The notes: a model not told the origin generated them from the letters alone. A DNA stretch of 23,487 nt from an uncultured Candidatus Melainabacteria bacterium (GCA_934754855.1 CAKVJR010000017.1:1-23487), one strand, 5' to 3'; counted from the stretch's first letter, positions 16,101 to 23,014 are shown. Translations and numbers: made by a program.

Positions 16101-17577
16101 CGACACGGACGTTTTAAGGGAAATTAAAGGTGAAATTCTGCTCAAGCCGACGAATTTGAACATCAGAAAACTCGATTACATCAAATATCCCCTCGCAAAT
16201 GACGGCAAAAAGCAATCAGTGCCTATGTGGACGCTTAACGGAACTTTCAAAAAAAGCAAAAATATTTATCTTCCGCAAAACGTTAATTTCGTAACTCACC
16301 AAAATTTACCCGCAAAAATGCTGAATTTTGCATTCAAAAAATCTTTGATAAAAAGCGGAACGTTCAATTGTGTACTCAAATTAAACAATAACGGCAAAAA
16401 CCAAAAACTCATCGGGGTGGCAAATGTTTCCAATGCGGAAATTCCGATTTACAACCTGAAAATTCAAAGCGGTAAACTTTCTGCCGATGAAAGATTTATT
16501 CACCTTAAAGCAGACGGCGACTTGGTTTCGACAAAATTTCAAGTTCAAACGGATATTGAAAATTCCTCAAAATTGCCCGTTAAAATCAAAAACGTTGAAA
16601 TTAAAACGCAATATTTGAATTTGGCAAAACTGATTTCGGCTCTAAACCAATGGAGCATTGACTCTTACAAAGATTCAAAATTAAAAACCGCCGTTTCTAC
16701 GTTAAAATACTCAGATGTTTTAATCGAAAAGGGCGTTCTCGCAGTAAAATCAATTGATTTCAGAAATTGTCCAATCGAAGATTTCAAAGCGGTATTTTCA
16801 CTCGACAGAAATTCTATTTTGAAAATCGACACAGAAAGTTTCAAAATCACTAACGGCAACGCTTTCGGCAGTATCACATACAACATCAAAAACGGTGAAA
16901 CAAAAAGCAATCTCCGAATGAAAGGGGTTGACTCAAACGTCATCGCAACCTCATTCTTAGGCTTGAAAAACCAAATTACGGGCAAACTCGACGGCAACGC
17001 AAACATCACAACCGTCGGCTTAAACGACCGTGACAGGCTCAAAAACACAAACGGCATAATCGGTTTCCACATGGAAGACGGAACAATCCCGAAATTGGGT
17101 TCTGTCGAATACCTGTTAAGAGCCTCAACACTGCTCCGTTCGGGCTTAACAAACCTTTCTGTCAACAATCTTATCGAACTTTTAAAACCTTTCAAGACAG
17201 GAACATTCTCAAAAATTTCAGGCTGCCTTTACCTCAAAAACGGCATACTTAAAGACATTGCAGTATTTTCACAAGGTGAAAACCTCAGTCTTTATCTCAC
17301 AGGCGATTACGATATAGCCGAAAGTGAGTCGCACGCAATCGTTTACGGCAAATTAGGCAAGAAAACCGAAGGTCTTTTAGGTCCCGTCGGCAACCTTTCT
17401 GCAAGCACATTATTCGCCTTAATCCCTCGCACGGAAAGCGATACGGCGTATGAAAAAGAAATTTCCAAAATTCCCGATATTGAATATAAAAATCAAGATG
17501 TCAGAATTTTCAGAGCAACAGTTGACGGAGATATCAACATAGACAGGGTTTCGACCTCTTTCAAATGGATTAAATAA
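13111..17577 (+). CDS. AsmA/TamB/YhdP-like giant envelope protein
   Basis: Probable lipid-bridge protein between inner and outer membranes. 1488 residues: an N-terminal membrane anchor (about 7-30, AFGGIAILLAAVVEIFYVCF), then an almost unbroken series of short beta-strand repeats, with the AsmA-type opening (YTDKTLNAENVEIKTFPTFAFKISAKSL...) expected right after the anchor. The C-terminal 250 residues look like the AsmA-like C-terminal region: GKLDGNANITTVGLNDR, GTFSKISGCLYLKNGILKDI, and a final block GKKTEGLLGPVGNLS...ALIPR. The length is closer to YhdP/TamB than to classical AsmA; no separate TamA/BamA partner is seen here. AsmA-like family members are implicated in phospholipid movement to the outer membrane, which fits the mla genes in the same window. 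Which subfamily is uncertain. Confidence 0.88.
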   Translation: MLKRGKIIAFGGIAILLAAVVEIFYVCFLPNFINIEQKLPLVEKLVKEYTDKTLNAENVEIKTFPTFAFKISAKSLTLYNKDKTKLFSAENPSIKIQPLNLFFKTLKIGELKANNVIFDATDLQEELYAGKFDQFPELPVDIDINRAAIDIENYQILFKDRYLKKNISLKGKTFDLMPVSRKISQLTTDGSLDIDSKICSFNLNVKSNFIIKNKPDLEGYSAEGNISNIDLQTISPYLDTFTDYKNAKGKIDININSAKSRHKDNLTEINVIMKDISVNENIPAKRILAKGVTTIKTRFFANGKVLDFEELKLDNKNFGFSMCGKIQNYQKEIPNLDLQFIIPPSKAENVLDIIPHGILKELDVVKEAGVFGDVIGQVSVKGKFPKLEMYGDINASNVHAVREFRNTHVGKIDVHFHEAQSDISVEVDTPHGAKFLLTGNANVDQSVPSKFDMHTENGNLPLDMVRAILVPVSQLFNFQLGPVPMFHIKSGVGNAELHIFGTREVATIDGFVNIINGRATFDGVNANLDNINLRLGFKEKDVDFKTKTATVNGYPASVYGLCTLLGNINLHIDSERINANTLKNLVTTSTFTKEMANSLNAIEKTNGNLKVAVFMHGDVDRFSKDLAKEMKKLKIDGKIQMLGNTVQLKGFGMPISSVTGKINFTESQIKSENLKIKIGSSPLIANICGTIPKDNKKGELNISADGNGLNLNDTLNFAAKANLSGGVSIKSIPDLNAHHSLKMTANLNGDNIDLRKIFAEIKITSANTTKQFYLPAGEILVKDGNITVNRLSLRADKSNLNVNGKIQNFYANKPAYDLTINGSNIAVKTLCDLATLLPQTKSIIKQFKDFSGTLNVNLKATNRGLSGYTDFKNLSFRHIKSDVPTKFTNLPIKFTNRMIILKNITGEIGRTGATPFFANLNIENYLKIPVIKGSIAIKPTALFVERYINTKLSHPIKLTGDVGINLDVSGSIDSLGIYPTVKFNKESDISYLSANLGDTDVLREIKGEILLKPTNLNIRKLDYIKYPLANDGKKQSVPMWTLNGTFKKSKNIYLPQNVNFVTHQNLPAKMLNFAFKKSLIKSGTFNCVLKLNNNGKNQKLIGVANVSNAEIPIYNLKIQSGKLSADERFIHLKADGDLVSTKFQVQTDIENSSKLPVKIKNVEIKTQYLNLAKLISALNQWSIDSYKDSKLKTAVSTLKYSDVLIEKGVLAVKSIDFRNCPIEDFKAVFSLDRNSILKIDTESFKITNGNAFGSITYNIKNGETKSNLRMKGVDSNVIATSFLGLKNQITGKLDGNANITTVGLNDRDRLKNTNGIIGFHMEDGTIPKLGSVEYLLRASTLLRSGLTNLSVNNLIELLKPFKTGTFSKISGCLYLKNGILKDIAVFSQGENLSLYLTGDYDIAESESHAIVYGKLGKKTEGLLGPVGNLSASTLFALIPRTESDTAYEKEISKIPDIEYKNQDVRIFRATVDGDINIDRVSTSFKWIK

Positions 17578-17612
17578 CCCGATTTTTTAAATCCTGAAAC
17601 TTTTTTTCCCCT

Positions 17613-17634
17613 TTTTCGTCAAAAATAACGAAAA
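17613..17634 (+). other. Hairpin in the leader before the sigma-factor gene
   Basis: TTTTCGT (17613-17619), eight-base loop, ACGAAAA (17628-17634). It lies just before the AGGAAG ribosome site of the sigma gene and after the preceding stop. No T-tract follows, so it is not a standard terminator; a role in mRNA stability or translation is only a guess. Confidence 0.3.
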
Positions 17635-17652
17635 GAGTAAAGGAAGTATGAA

Positions 17653-18558
17653 ATGCAAGAACTTGAAAATTTGCTGTTTCAAGACGATTGCCATGATGAA
17701 ACAGAGGATATCCAAACTTTCAACACGATTGTCTATAAAGACGATATTTTGCAATCGTATTTGAAAGATATCGGCAAAATAAAACTTTTGAAAACCGAAG
17801 AAGAACTCGAACTCGGAAAACGAACCGCCAAGGGCGATTTGAAAGCCAAACAAAAACTTATTCAGGCAAATTTACGATTGGTTGTGAGCATCGCAAAAAA
17901 GTTCACGGGACAGGGTGTATTGTTTCTCGATTTGGTTCAGGAAGGTTCTTTGGGACTGATTAGGGCAGCGGAACGATTTGACTACAAAAAAGGGTTCAAA
18001 TTCAGTACCTATGCGACTTGGTGGATTAAACAGACAATTATTCGGGCAATTGCAAACAATTCAAAAACCATAAGGATTCCCGTCCACATGGCGGACAAAA
18101 TCAGAGGTTACAAAAAGACAAAAGCCGTTTTGTTAAAGAGATTAGGGCGTGAAGGAACCGTTGAAGAGATTGCAGCAGAGATGAAAATTTCACTCAAAAA
18201 ATTAAGCAACATAATTTCCGCAATGCAAAAAGACCCCATAAGTCTGGAAACGCCGATAACCGACAATTTGACCCTGAGTGACTATTTAGAGGACGAAAAT
18301 TCTGAATATCCCGAAAGAAATATCCAAAAATATTTTCTCCAAAAAGACGTCAAAAAAGTCCTGAGAGAGTTGAGCAACCGAGAACAGAAGATTTTGACAG
18401 ACAGATTCGGCATAAACGGAGAAAGCCCAAAAACATTGAAACAAATCGGAGAAGAAACAGGATTTTCAAAGGAAAGAATACGGCAAATCGAGAATTTTGC
18501 CCTGTTGAAAATCCGTCAATCAAAGCATAAAAAGCAACTTAAAGAATATATAAAATAA
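17653..18558 (+). CDS. RNA polymerase sigma-70 factor, RpoD/group 2 type
   Basis: Promoter-recognition subunit. 301 residues without region 1.1. Region 1.2 at about 30-62 (LQSYLKDIGKIKLL), region 2 at 66-136 including NLRLVVSIAKKF, DLVQEGSLGLIRAAERFD and FSTYATWWIKQTIIRAI (the -10-reading helix, essentially consensus), RIPVHM (141-146), region 3 at about 147-220, and region 4 at about 235-292 with LSNREQKILTDRFGI and the helix-turn-helix FSKERIRQIENFALLKI. The start at 17653 has AGGAAG six bases upstream; an ATG five bases earlier is out of frame. The small size suggests a cyanobacterial-type group 2 factor, but a reduced primary sigma cannot be excluded. It follows the AsmA-like gene by 75 bp on the same strand. 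Confidence 0.93.
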   Translation: MQELENLLFQDDCHDETEDIQTFNTIVYKDDILQSYLKDIGKIKLLKTEEELELGKRTAKGDLKAKQKLIQANLRLVVSIAKKFTGQGVLFLDLVQEGSLGLIRAAERFDYKKGFKFSTYATWWIKQTIIRAIANNSKTIRIPVHMADKIRGYKKTKAVLLKRLGREGTVEEIAAEMKISLKKLSNIISAMQKDPISLETPITDNLTLSDYLEDENSEYPERNIQKYFLQKDVKKVLRELSNREQKILTDRFGINGESPKTLKQIGEETGFSKERIRQIENFALLKIRQSKHKKQLKEYIK

Positions 18559-18600
18559 AATTTCATCAAAAAAATCGATTTTAATAATCCGAAATTCAAA

Positions 18601-18615
18601 TAAAATAAACTTATG
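18601..18615 (+). promoter_or_regulatory. Candidate leaderless -10 element for the protease gene
   Basis: TAAAAT (18601-18606), six bases AAACTT, then ATG (18613). No G-containing ribosome site within 12 bases. The -35 region is poor (TTTTAA at 16 bases). Confidence 0.4.
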
Positions 18616-19170
18616 GCAAATTCGGACAACATAAATCTGTATATCAAAGATTCTCTAATTAACGGCAAGGTTTGTCGATTTGGCAAATCAGCCGTTAATT
18701 ACTATATTCAGCCGATTTCAGCCCAAATTCAAGAGTCACAAAAACAGGAATATTATTCCATCATCAACCATGCCGCAAATATTTGGAACAATTTTGCGCC
18801 AATAAAATTATATCAAATACAAACTCCTCAAAATGCCGATATCATTATAACTTGGACCAAAGTTGGGATAAAATTCGAGGGAATGTGCAAATTCCCAAGC
18901 ATAATCGCCTCGGAAATCAAAAAAGTTTCGATTGAAATAGGACTGCCGAACCCCAATTCCCCTAAAATCATCACAAATTCAACAGTTTTACACACGGCAC
19001 TTCACGAATTCGGTCACGCAATGGGCTTGGGACACGGGATTGACGAAAACGATTTGATGTTCGTTCCCCACACAAAAACCCTCAACACTCCGAGCCAAAA
19101 CGACATTTGTGTATTAAAAATACTCTACAACAACCCAATCGGAACACCGATTTCAAATTTAATCACATAA
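18613..19170 (+). CDS. Matrixin-like zinc metalloprotease without signal peptide
   Basis: Predicted metzincin peptidase (M10-like). 185 residues. The zinc motif is HTALHEFGHAMGLGH, with ligands His131, His135, His141 and catalytic Glu132. A Met-turn candidate is Met149 in ENDLMFVP, and the ending SQNDICVLKILY resembles the last helix of matrixins. Upstream, VNYYIQP, HAANIWNNFAPIKLYQI and NADIIITW match the N-terminal half of the catalytic domain. So the protein is a bare catalytic domain: no signal peptide, no Cys-switch prodomain, no anchor. This is unusual for the family, whose members are normally secreted. The substrate is unknown. A leaderless start is likely; a terminator follows directly. 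Confidence 0.85.
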   Translation: MANSDNINLYIKDSLINGKVCRFGKSAVNYYIQPISAQIQESQKQEYYSIINHAANIWNNFAPIKLYQIQTPQNADIIITWTKVGIKFEGMCKFPSIIASEIKKVSIEIGLPNPNSPKIITNSTVLHTALHEFGHAMGLGHGIDENDLMFVPHTKTLNTPSQNDICVLKILYNNPIGTPISNLIT

Positions 19171-19203
19171 AAAAGCGAACCCTAAGGCTCGCTTTTCTTT
19201 TTA
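19171..19203. terminator. Bidirectional intrinsic terminator
   Basis: AAAAGCGA (19171-19178) pairs with TCGCTTTT (19189-19196), plus two inner CC-GG pairs after one mismatch, loop CTAA. T-rich tracts follow on both strands, so it can end both the protease gene and the convergent gene at 19220. Confidence 0.85.
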
Positions 19204-19219
19204 CCATACATTCACTACA

Positions 19220-19708
19220 CTATGCGGCAATTTCTTCTTCGTTCATCTCGGGAAGTGAAATTGAACCGGTATTGATTTCATCAATTACACCTTGAAGCAT
19301 ATCATCGAAGGATTGTTTTTCTTCATCAATATATTGTTTAGCATTGATATTATTGAGTTCAACTACATTGCCTCTTCTGTCGGTCAATGTGTAAACCGAA
19401 ACACTGCCAGTTTGCTCAGCATCGGCAACATATTTTGTTTCTACAGAGTCAACCTTAACTTTTAACCCAAGACCTTGGCAAGCATTTTTAACTGCATCAG
19501 CAAATAATTTACCAGACTTAGGTCCGATATCTAATCCCATCCATCCTTCTGGAATGCCTGCTCCGTCAAAAGCATCAAGGTTGTCGAGTTGAACGGGATG
19601 AAAGACGTCCATACTGTCCAAACGTTGCATAACATCAAATGCTATTCCGTTAGGAAATACTTTCTTTTGAACCGTCGATAATAAATTTCCAGTTGAAAAA
19701 TTTGACAT
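19220..19708 (-). CDS. Small protein with an isolated phosphoglycerate-kinase signature
   Basis: Function unknown. From the ATG at 19708 (GAGAGA upstream) it has 162 residues. Residues 51-76, starting GIPEGWMGLDIGPKSGKLFA, match the phosphoglycerate-kinase segment that normally precedes the VVWNGPMG block and helps form the nucleotide pocket. Nothing else of PGK is visible: no substrate-binding N-terminal domain and no VVWNGP after it. What follows is a small beta-rich stretch (LKVKVDSVETKYV...SVSVYTLTDRRGNVVELNN) and an acidic C-terminus (FDDMLQGVIDEIN...LPEMNEEEIAA). A longer frame reaching 19825 has an unlikely N-terminus and is not used. It is not a plain PGK remnant, since the frame is intact and has its own start and terminator. 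Confidence 0.72.
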   Translation of the reverse strand: MSNFSTGNLLSTVQKKVFPNGIAFDVMQRLDSMDVFHPVQLDNLDAFDGAGIPEGWMGLDIGPKSGKLFADAVKNACQGLGLKVKVDSVETKYVADAEQTGSVSVYTLTDRRGNVVELNNINAKQYIDEEKQSFDDMLQGVIDEINTGSISLPEMNEEEIAA

Positions 19709-19744
19709 CTTTATCTCTCTCTTTTCTCTCTGTACATATATATA

Positions 19745-19756
19745 AAGTATATACTT
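19745..19756. promoter_or_regulatory. Perfect 12-base palindrome upstream of the PGK-signature gene
   Basis: AAGTATATACTT lies 37 bases before the ATG at 19708. It contains a -10-like TATACT on the minus strand and is surrounded by TATATA. It may be an operator over the promoter or simply AT-rich DNA. Confidence 0.3.
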
Positions 19757-19945
19757 CAGAAAAAATTGCCTTTTTATTTTAGGATTATTAAGTTTTGTAA
19801 ACATGCTCAAACATGGACAGAGCATGCGTTTCGGGAGATTTGAGAGGTGACTTTTTGAGGGAAAATAACCTTATAAATATGCGTATTTAGAGAATTGAAA
19901 ACCGTTAAAAAATTTTTGAGAAATGAGTAAAACAATGCGTTTACC

Positions 19946-20017
19946 GTCATTCTGAGCGTATGCGAAGAATCTGTTAAACGTCAATGGAAACAGATATTTT
20001 GCTTCGCTCAATATGAC
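19946..20017. repeat. Interspersed imperfect palindrome, copy A
   Basis: Begins GTCATTCTGAGCG and ends CGCTCAATATGAC. The two arms (about 30 bases each, AACAGATTCTTCGC... against AACAGATATTTTGC...) fold into a long hairpin around AAACGTCAATGG. Nearly identical to copy B at 20189. Neighbouring 19826-19945 holds no gene that I can see. Confidence 0.85.
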
Positions 20018-20046
20018 AATAATCAGTATAATTCAAAAAACCGTAG

Positions 20047-20064
20047 GGTCGACTTTAGTCGACC
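20047..20064. repeat. Short palindromic repeat GGTCGAC-TTTA-GTCGACC
   Basis: Perfect seven-base arms around TTTA, preceded by CCGTAG. It lies between copies A and C. A diverged copy on the other strand is at 23108-23131. Confidence 0.7.
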
Positions 20065-20076
20065 GATAAGATTATA

Positions 20077-20160
20077 TCATTCTGAGGTTTTGCAAAAACC
20101 GAAGAATCTGTATATTAACGCAATGAACAACAGATACTTCGGCTAAAGCCTCAGTATGAC
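20077..20160. repeat. Interspersed imperfect palindrome, copy C (divergent)
   Basis: Starts TCATTCTGAGG and ends CCTCAGTATGAC. Arms include CCGAAGAATCTG against CAGATACTTCGG. Same plan as copies A and B (TCATTCTGAG...GAAGAATCTG...CAGAT), with a different middle. Confidence 0.75.
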
Positions 20161-20188
20161 AGGGAATGTATAAAATAATGCAGTTGCC

Positions 20189-20261
20189 GTCATTCTTGAG
20201 CGTATGCGAAGAATCTGTTAAACGTCAATGGAAACAGATATTTTGCTTCGCTCAATATGAC
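20189..20261. repeat. Interspersed imperfect palindrome, copy B
   Basis: Matches copy A apart from one inserted T in the left arm (GTCATTCTTGAGCG), so the two duplicated recently relative to copy C. Confidence 0.85.
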
Positions 20262-20275
20262 TTAATTTCTGCAAC

Positions 20276-20306
20276 AAAAAAGACCCCTTACGGAGTCTTT
20301 TTTATA
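20276..20306. terminator. Intrinsic terminator after the GH77 gene
   Basis: AAAAAAGAC (20276-20284) pairs with GTCTTTTTT (20295-20303), with CC-GG inside after one mismatch and a CTTA-containing loop. On the minus strand it lies 17 bases past the stop at 20320 and ends in a T-run. Confidence 0.85.
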
Positions 20307-20319
20307 TTTTTGAATTTTA

Positions 20320-22242
20320 TTAACCGATTTTTTTGTAGCCTTCTTTTGCTTCAATTTCATCGGCTTGTTCTCTTGTAAAGATACCGCCCTTTTCTGCCAA
20401 GTATGCTCCATAAGCCTTAACTTTATTGAACAATTCAGGCATTGTTTTATCAAGTCCTCTACGTTCCATAATGAATCTGTAAGTATCCATCAAGTTCAAA
20501 CCGTAGCCGTCTTGAACTGCTCTGTGGTAGTTTTCTTCATAATTTCTTTCAAGTCTGCATCTGTATTCGTCTTGAACAGGGTTTTTCCAGTGAGTATCAA
20601 CTTTATCACGTCTGCCGAGTACATCGTTATAGAATGTGAATTGGTTTTTAACGTTGAAACATTCGCCGAATTTACCCAAAGTGAATTTTCTGTTGTTTTC
20701 GTTAACGTTGTTATTGTCTTTGAAAAGTGTCCAATCTGAAGTATTGAATACTCTCATCAAAGCACCAACGTTTTCTTCTCTGATTTGAGGAGTTTCAGCA
20801 CATTCAATAACGCTTTCTCTGTCGTGGTTGTTTGTTCCGATTAACATCTTGTCATCAGTTAAACCAACTTGTTCTTTCAAGAAACTTGTATTCTTCCAAC
20901 CGATGTTTTGAGCGTCATTTCTTTCTTCAACCATTGTCAAAACAACCATGCCCTTCATTTCTTGAAGAACTTTGTTATCTCTGATTAAGTCGAAATCTGT
21001 GCTGTTTGCATCAAATTCATAAACCAATTTTCTTTGGTCGAAATCTTCACCTTTGATTTCAGTTGCTGTATCTTCAAACATTTTGATGATTTTTGAAGTT
21101 GAATCGAGGTGTTGCATACCGTTTCCTTTATCGAACAACGGTTTTGCATAAGACCAACCTACATCAAATCTGATACCGTCTGCTCTCATCAAGTTGAGTG
21201 CAGTTTTATCTCTTAAAAGTTTGTGAGCAGGTGAGTCATCTTTTTGTGTCAAAGATTCAACATCAAGAACAGGAAGTCCCCAACCTAATGATGCTTTGTT
21301 TCCGTTGTTTCCGTCAAGGAATGCATCGGGATACATACATTCTTCTGCCCAAGAGAAACCGATTGCCATATCGACAAATAAGTCCATTCCCTTGTCATTC
21401 AATTCTTTCTTAGCCGCTGCAACTTCTTTTTCAGCGATAAATTGTTTGAACTTGAAGAATTCGATTTCATCTGCGTGATCTTTCTTCATTTGTTCAAATT
21501 CGGGCATTTTTTCTGCTCTTACAGCAGGATCTTTATCAAAACCTTTGAAGAAATCAAGTTTGTTTTCTTTTCTTAAAGTCGGGAAAAGAGCCGCTCTTGT
21601 TTGGATATCATCAATATCAACAGGTTCTTTTTGAACTTTATATGCTTCAAATTCGTTTCTCAATTTAGAAAGTTCAGGAGTTGCTTCCATTTCTTTGAAG
21701 TTTTTAAATGCAACTTTCAAGGGTTCATTGATAGGATAATTTTCGGGGTCTTGTCTGTTAAGTTCGTTTGCATAGTCAATTTTGTTTTGACCAACACCGC
21801 TTGCTGCATGTTTATCAGCCATTTTCTTCGCTTCTGATTCGGGAAGAATTGAACCGTATTCAGGTTTTGTAAGATTGAAAACATTGATATTATCTTCGCC
21901 CAAAGTCATTGCTGAACGTTGGTATGCACCGTAATAACCTTGGTCTGTGTATGCAGGTCTTGAACCTAATTGTCCTGCGGGGAAACTTTTAATTGCGTTA
22001 GCACCTGCGTAAACTTGCAACAATTCACACATTCTGACTGTTTCAGCAGAATTGATTTTGCCGACACCTGTATCTTGACCTTCTGCCGACGGGTTGCCTG
22101 CTGCATAAATTTTACCGACGGAAATTGCGTCGTCATGTCCTAATGCATGCCTGACTTCTTTTATCAATGCCTTTTGGTCTTGCTCTTGGCGAGTCGATAA
22201 TGCGTTACCGAAACTTACTTGAGAAACCGAATTAATTTTCAT
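20320..22242 (-). CDS. malQ: Divergent 4-alpha-glucanotransferase (GH77)
   Basis: Predicted amylomaltase that transfers alpha-1,4-glucan chains in glycogen or maltodextrin metabolism. 640 residues. Catalytic triad candidates: nucleophile Asp360 in GIRFDVGWSY, acid/base Glu409 in LVYEFDAN, and Asp474 in NNHDRESV, with spacings of 49 and 65 close to the GH77 order. FFKFKQFIAEKEVAAAKKEL followed by GMDLFVDMAIG is the characteristic helix-strand block. Odd points: the motifs deviate from the usual RIDHFRG, AEDLG and THDNDT; the N-terminus MKINSVSQVSFGN is a short leader ending in Phe-Gly; a charged helical insert lies at about 170-260. The start at 22242 has GGAG nine bases upstream. A GH77-like relative with another specificity is possible. 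Confidence 0.8.
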   Translation of the reverse strand: MKINSVSQVSFGNALSTRQEQDQKALIKEVRHALGHDDAISVGKIYAAGNPSAEGQDTGVGKINSAETVRMCELLQVYAGANAIKSFPAGQLGSRPAYTDQGYYGAYQRSAMTLGEDNINVFNLTKPEYGSILPESEAKKMADKHAASGVGQNKIDYANELNRQDPENYPINEPLKVAFKNFKEMEATPELSKLRNEFEAYKVQKEPVDIDDIQTRAALFPTLRKENKLDFFKGFDKDPAVRAEKMPEFEQMKKDHADEIEFFKFKQFIAEKEVAAAKKELNDKGMDLFVDMAIGFSWAEECMYPDAFLDGNNGNKASLGWGLPVLDVESLTQKDDSPAHKLLRDKTALNLMRADGIRFDVGWSYAKPLFDKGNGMQHLDSTSKIIKMFEDTATEIKGEDFDQRKLVYEFDANSTDFDLIRDNKVLQEMKGMVVLTMVEERNDAQNIGWKNTSFLKEQVGLTDDKMLIGTNNHDRESVIECAETPQIREENVGALMRVFNTSDWTLFKDNNNVNENNRKFTLGKFGECFNVKNQFTFYNDVLGRRDKVDTHWKNPVQDEYRCRLERNYEENYHRAVQDGYGLNLMDTYRFIMERRGLDKTMPELFNKVKAYGAYLAEKGGIFTREQADEIEAKEGYKKIG

Positions 22243-22263
22243 CTATTACAACTCCGAATTATT

Positions 22264-22283
22264 ATTAACACACTTGTGTTAAT
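22264..22283. promoter_or_regulatory. Strong dyad upstream of the GH77 gene
   Basis: ATTAACACA (22264-22272), two bases CT, TGTGTTAAT (22275-22283): nine perfect pairs. It sits 22-41 bases before the start codon, just upstream of the Shine-Dalgarno site, where it could be an operator or a leader hairpin. A TAAAAT lies at its upstream edge on the minus strand. Confidence 0.5.
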
Positions 22284-22606
22284 TTTAAGTTCCGAGGAAA
22301 AAATTTATTGTCCTGTTTTGCTCGTTTTATGAAGTTTTATTAAGTAAAGTTTTTCAAAATTGTTACATGCTAAATTTCAACAATAGCAAGCATTTTCAGG
22401 TTTGTAACAAAAACAGAAAAGATGATATTTTTGATATTTTAACATAAGTTAACATGCTAATTTGGCATGCGGATTTTTAAAGTTTTTGAATTATTTTTTT
22501 ATCAACAGATAAAAAAGATTAAGAAAAATGTCGTTTTTAAAAAAAATTTTTTTCAAAAAAGCAATTATAAAAATTGAACTGTTTTAAGGAAACCGAGGTA
22601 AGTGAA
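22284..22606. other. AT-rich divergent intergenic region with paired repeats
   Basis: No gene seen. It contains a direct repeat, GTTACATGCTAAATTT (22362-22377) and GTTAACATGCTAATTT (22448-22463). An inverted repeat TTGTTACA (22360-22367) / TGTAACAA (22403-22410) is also present, as is a CATGC...GCATG stem around the second repeat. TATAAA (22566-22571) could be the -10 of the DUF1284 gene, but no -35 is evident. Long A and T runs fill 22480-22560. Confidence 0.5.
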
Positions 22607-23014
22607 ATGACAGAAGTTTTAAATTTAAGAGCACACCATTTATTATGCCTCCCAGGTTATGAGGGAAAAGGCTACGACGGAGCACACAAAACAAGTTGGG
22701 ACACGATTTCGGAACAATTAAAAGAACACCCCGATACATTTGTCAGAATTGTGGACGGACAAGATGATTTATGCAAAAACTGCCCGAACGCAAGAGGAGA
22801 AAACGGGATTAAATGCAACAAAGGTTTTCTTGCTCAACTTGATGACAAAGTTAAAGATATGATGTTTTTGAAGACAGGTTTAGTTCTTACTTGGCAGCAA
22901 TTGATGGAACGGGTAAATTTCATAATGAATCCCGACAACCACAAAGAATTATGTGGAAATTGCGAATGGAGAAGAGCCGGAATGTGTGAACACACATTTG
23001 ATAAAGCCGCATAA
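22607..23014 (+). CDS. DUF1284 cysteine-rich protein, putative iron-sulfur binder
   Basis: Biochemical role not known. From the ATG at 22607 it has 135 residues; GAGG lies eight bases upstream, and the family opening LNLRAHHLLCLPGYEGKGYD follows. An upstream TTG (22574) is in frame but poorly supported. Seven cysteines: Cys14 in HHLLC, Cys56 and Cys59 (LCKNCP), Cys70, then Cys116 and Cys119 (CGNC) and Cys127. The family has been annotated as a predicted iron-sulfur-binding protein, and the paired CxxC motifs are consistent with binding a cluster or zinc. It diverges from the GH77 gene over a 360-bp gap. Confidence 0.85.
   Translation: MTEVLNLRAHHLLCLPGYEGKGYDGAHKTSWDTISEQLKEHPDTFVRIVDGQDDLCKNCPNARGENGIKCNKGFLAQLDDKVKDMMFLKTGLVLTWQQLMERVNFIMNPDNHKELCGNCEWRRAGMCEHTFDKAA

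Noticed and set aside
19709..19825. Longer start for the PGK-signature gene
   Set aside because: The extension is Lys/Tyr-rich, crosses the AT-rich promoter-like region and lacks a ribosome site.
19946..20261. Possible CRISPR array
   Set aside because: The repeated units are long imperfect palindromes of about 73 bases, only three copies, irregularly spaced and without unique spacers or cas genes.
22574..22606. TTG start for the DUF1284 gene
   Set aside because: It adds 11 residues that the family lacks and it has no ribosome site, unlike the ATG at 22607.
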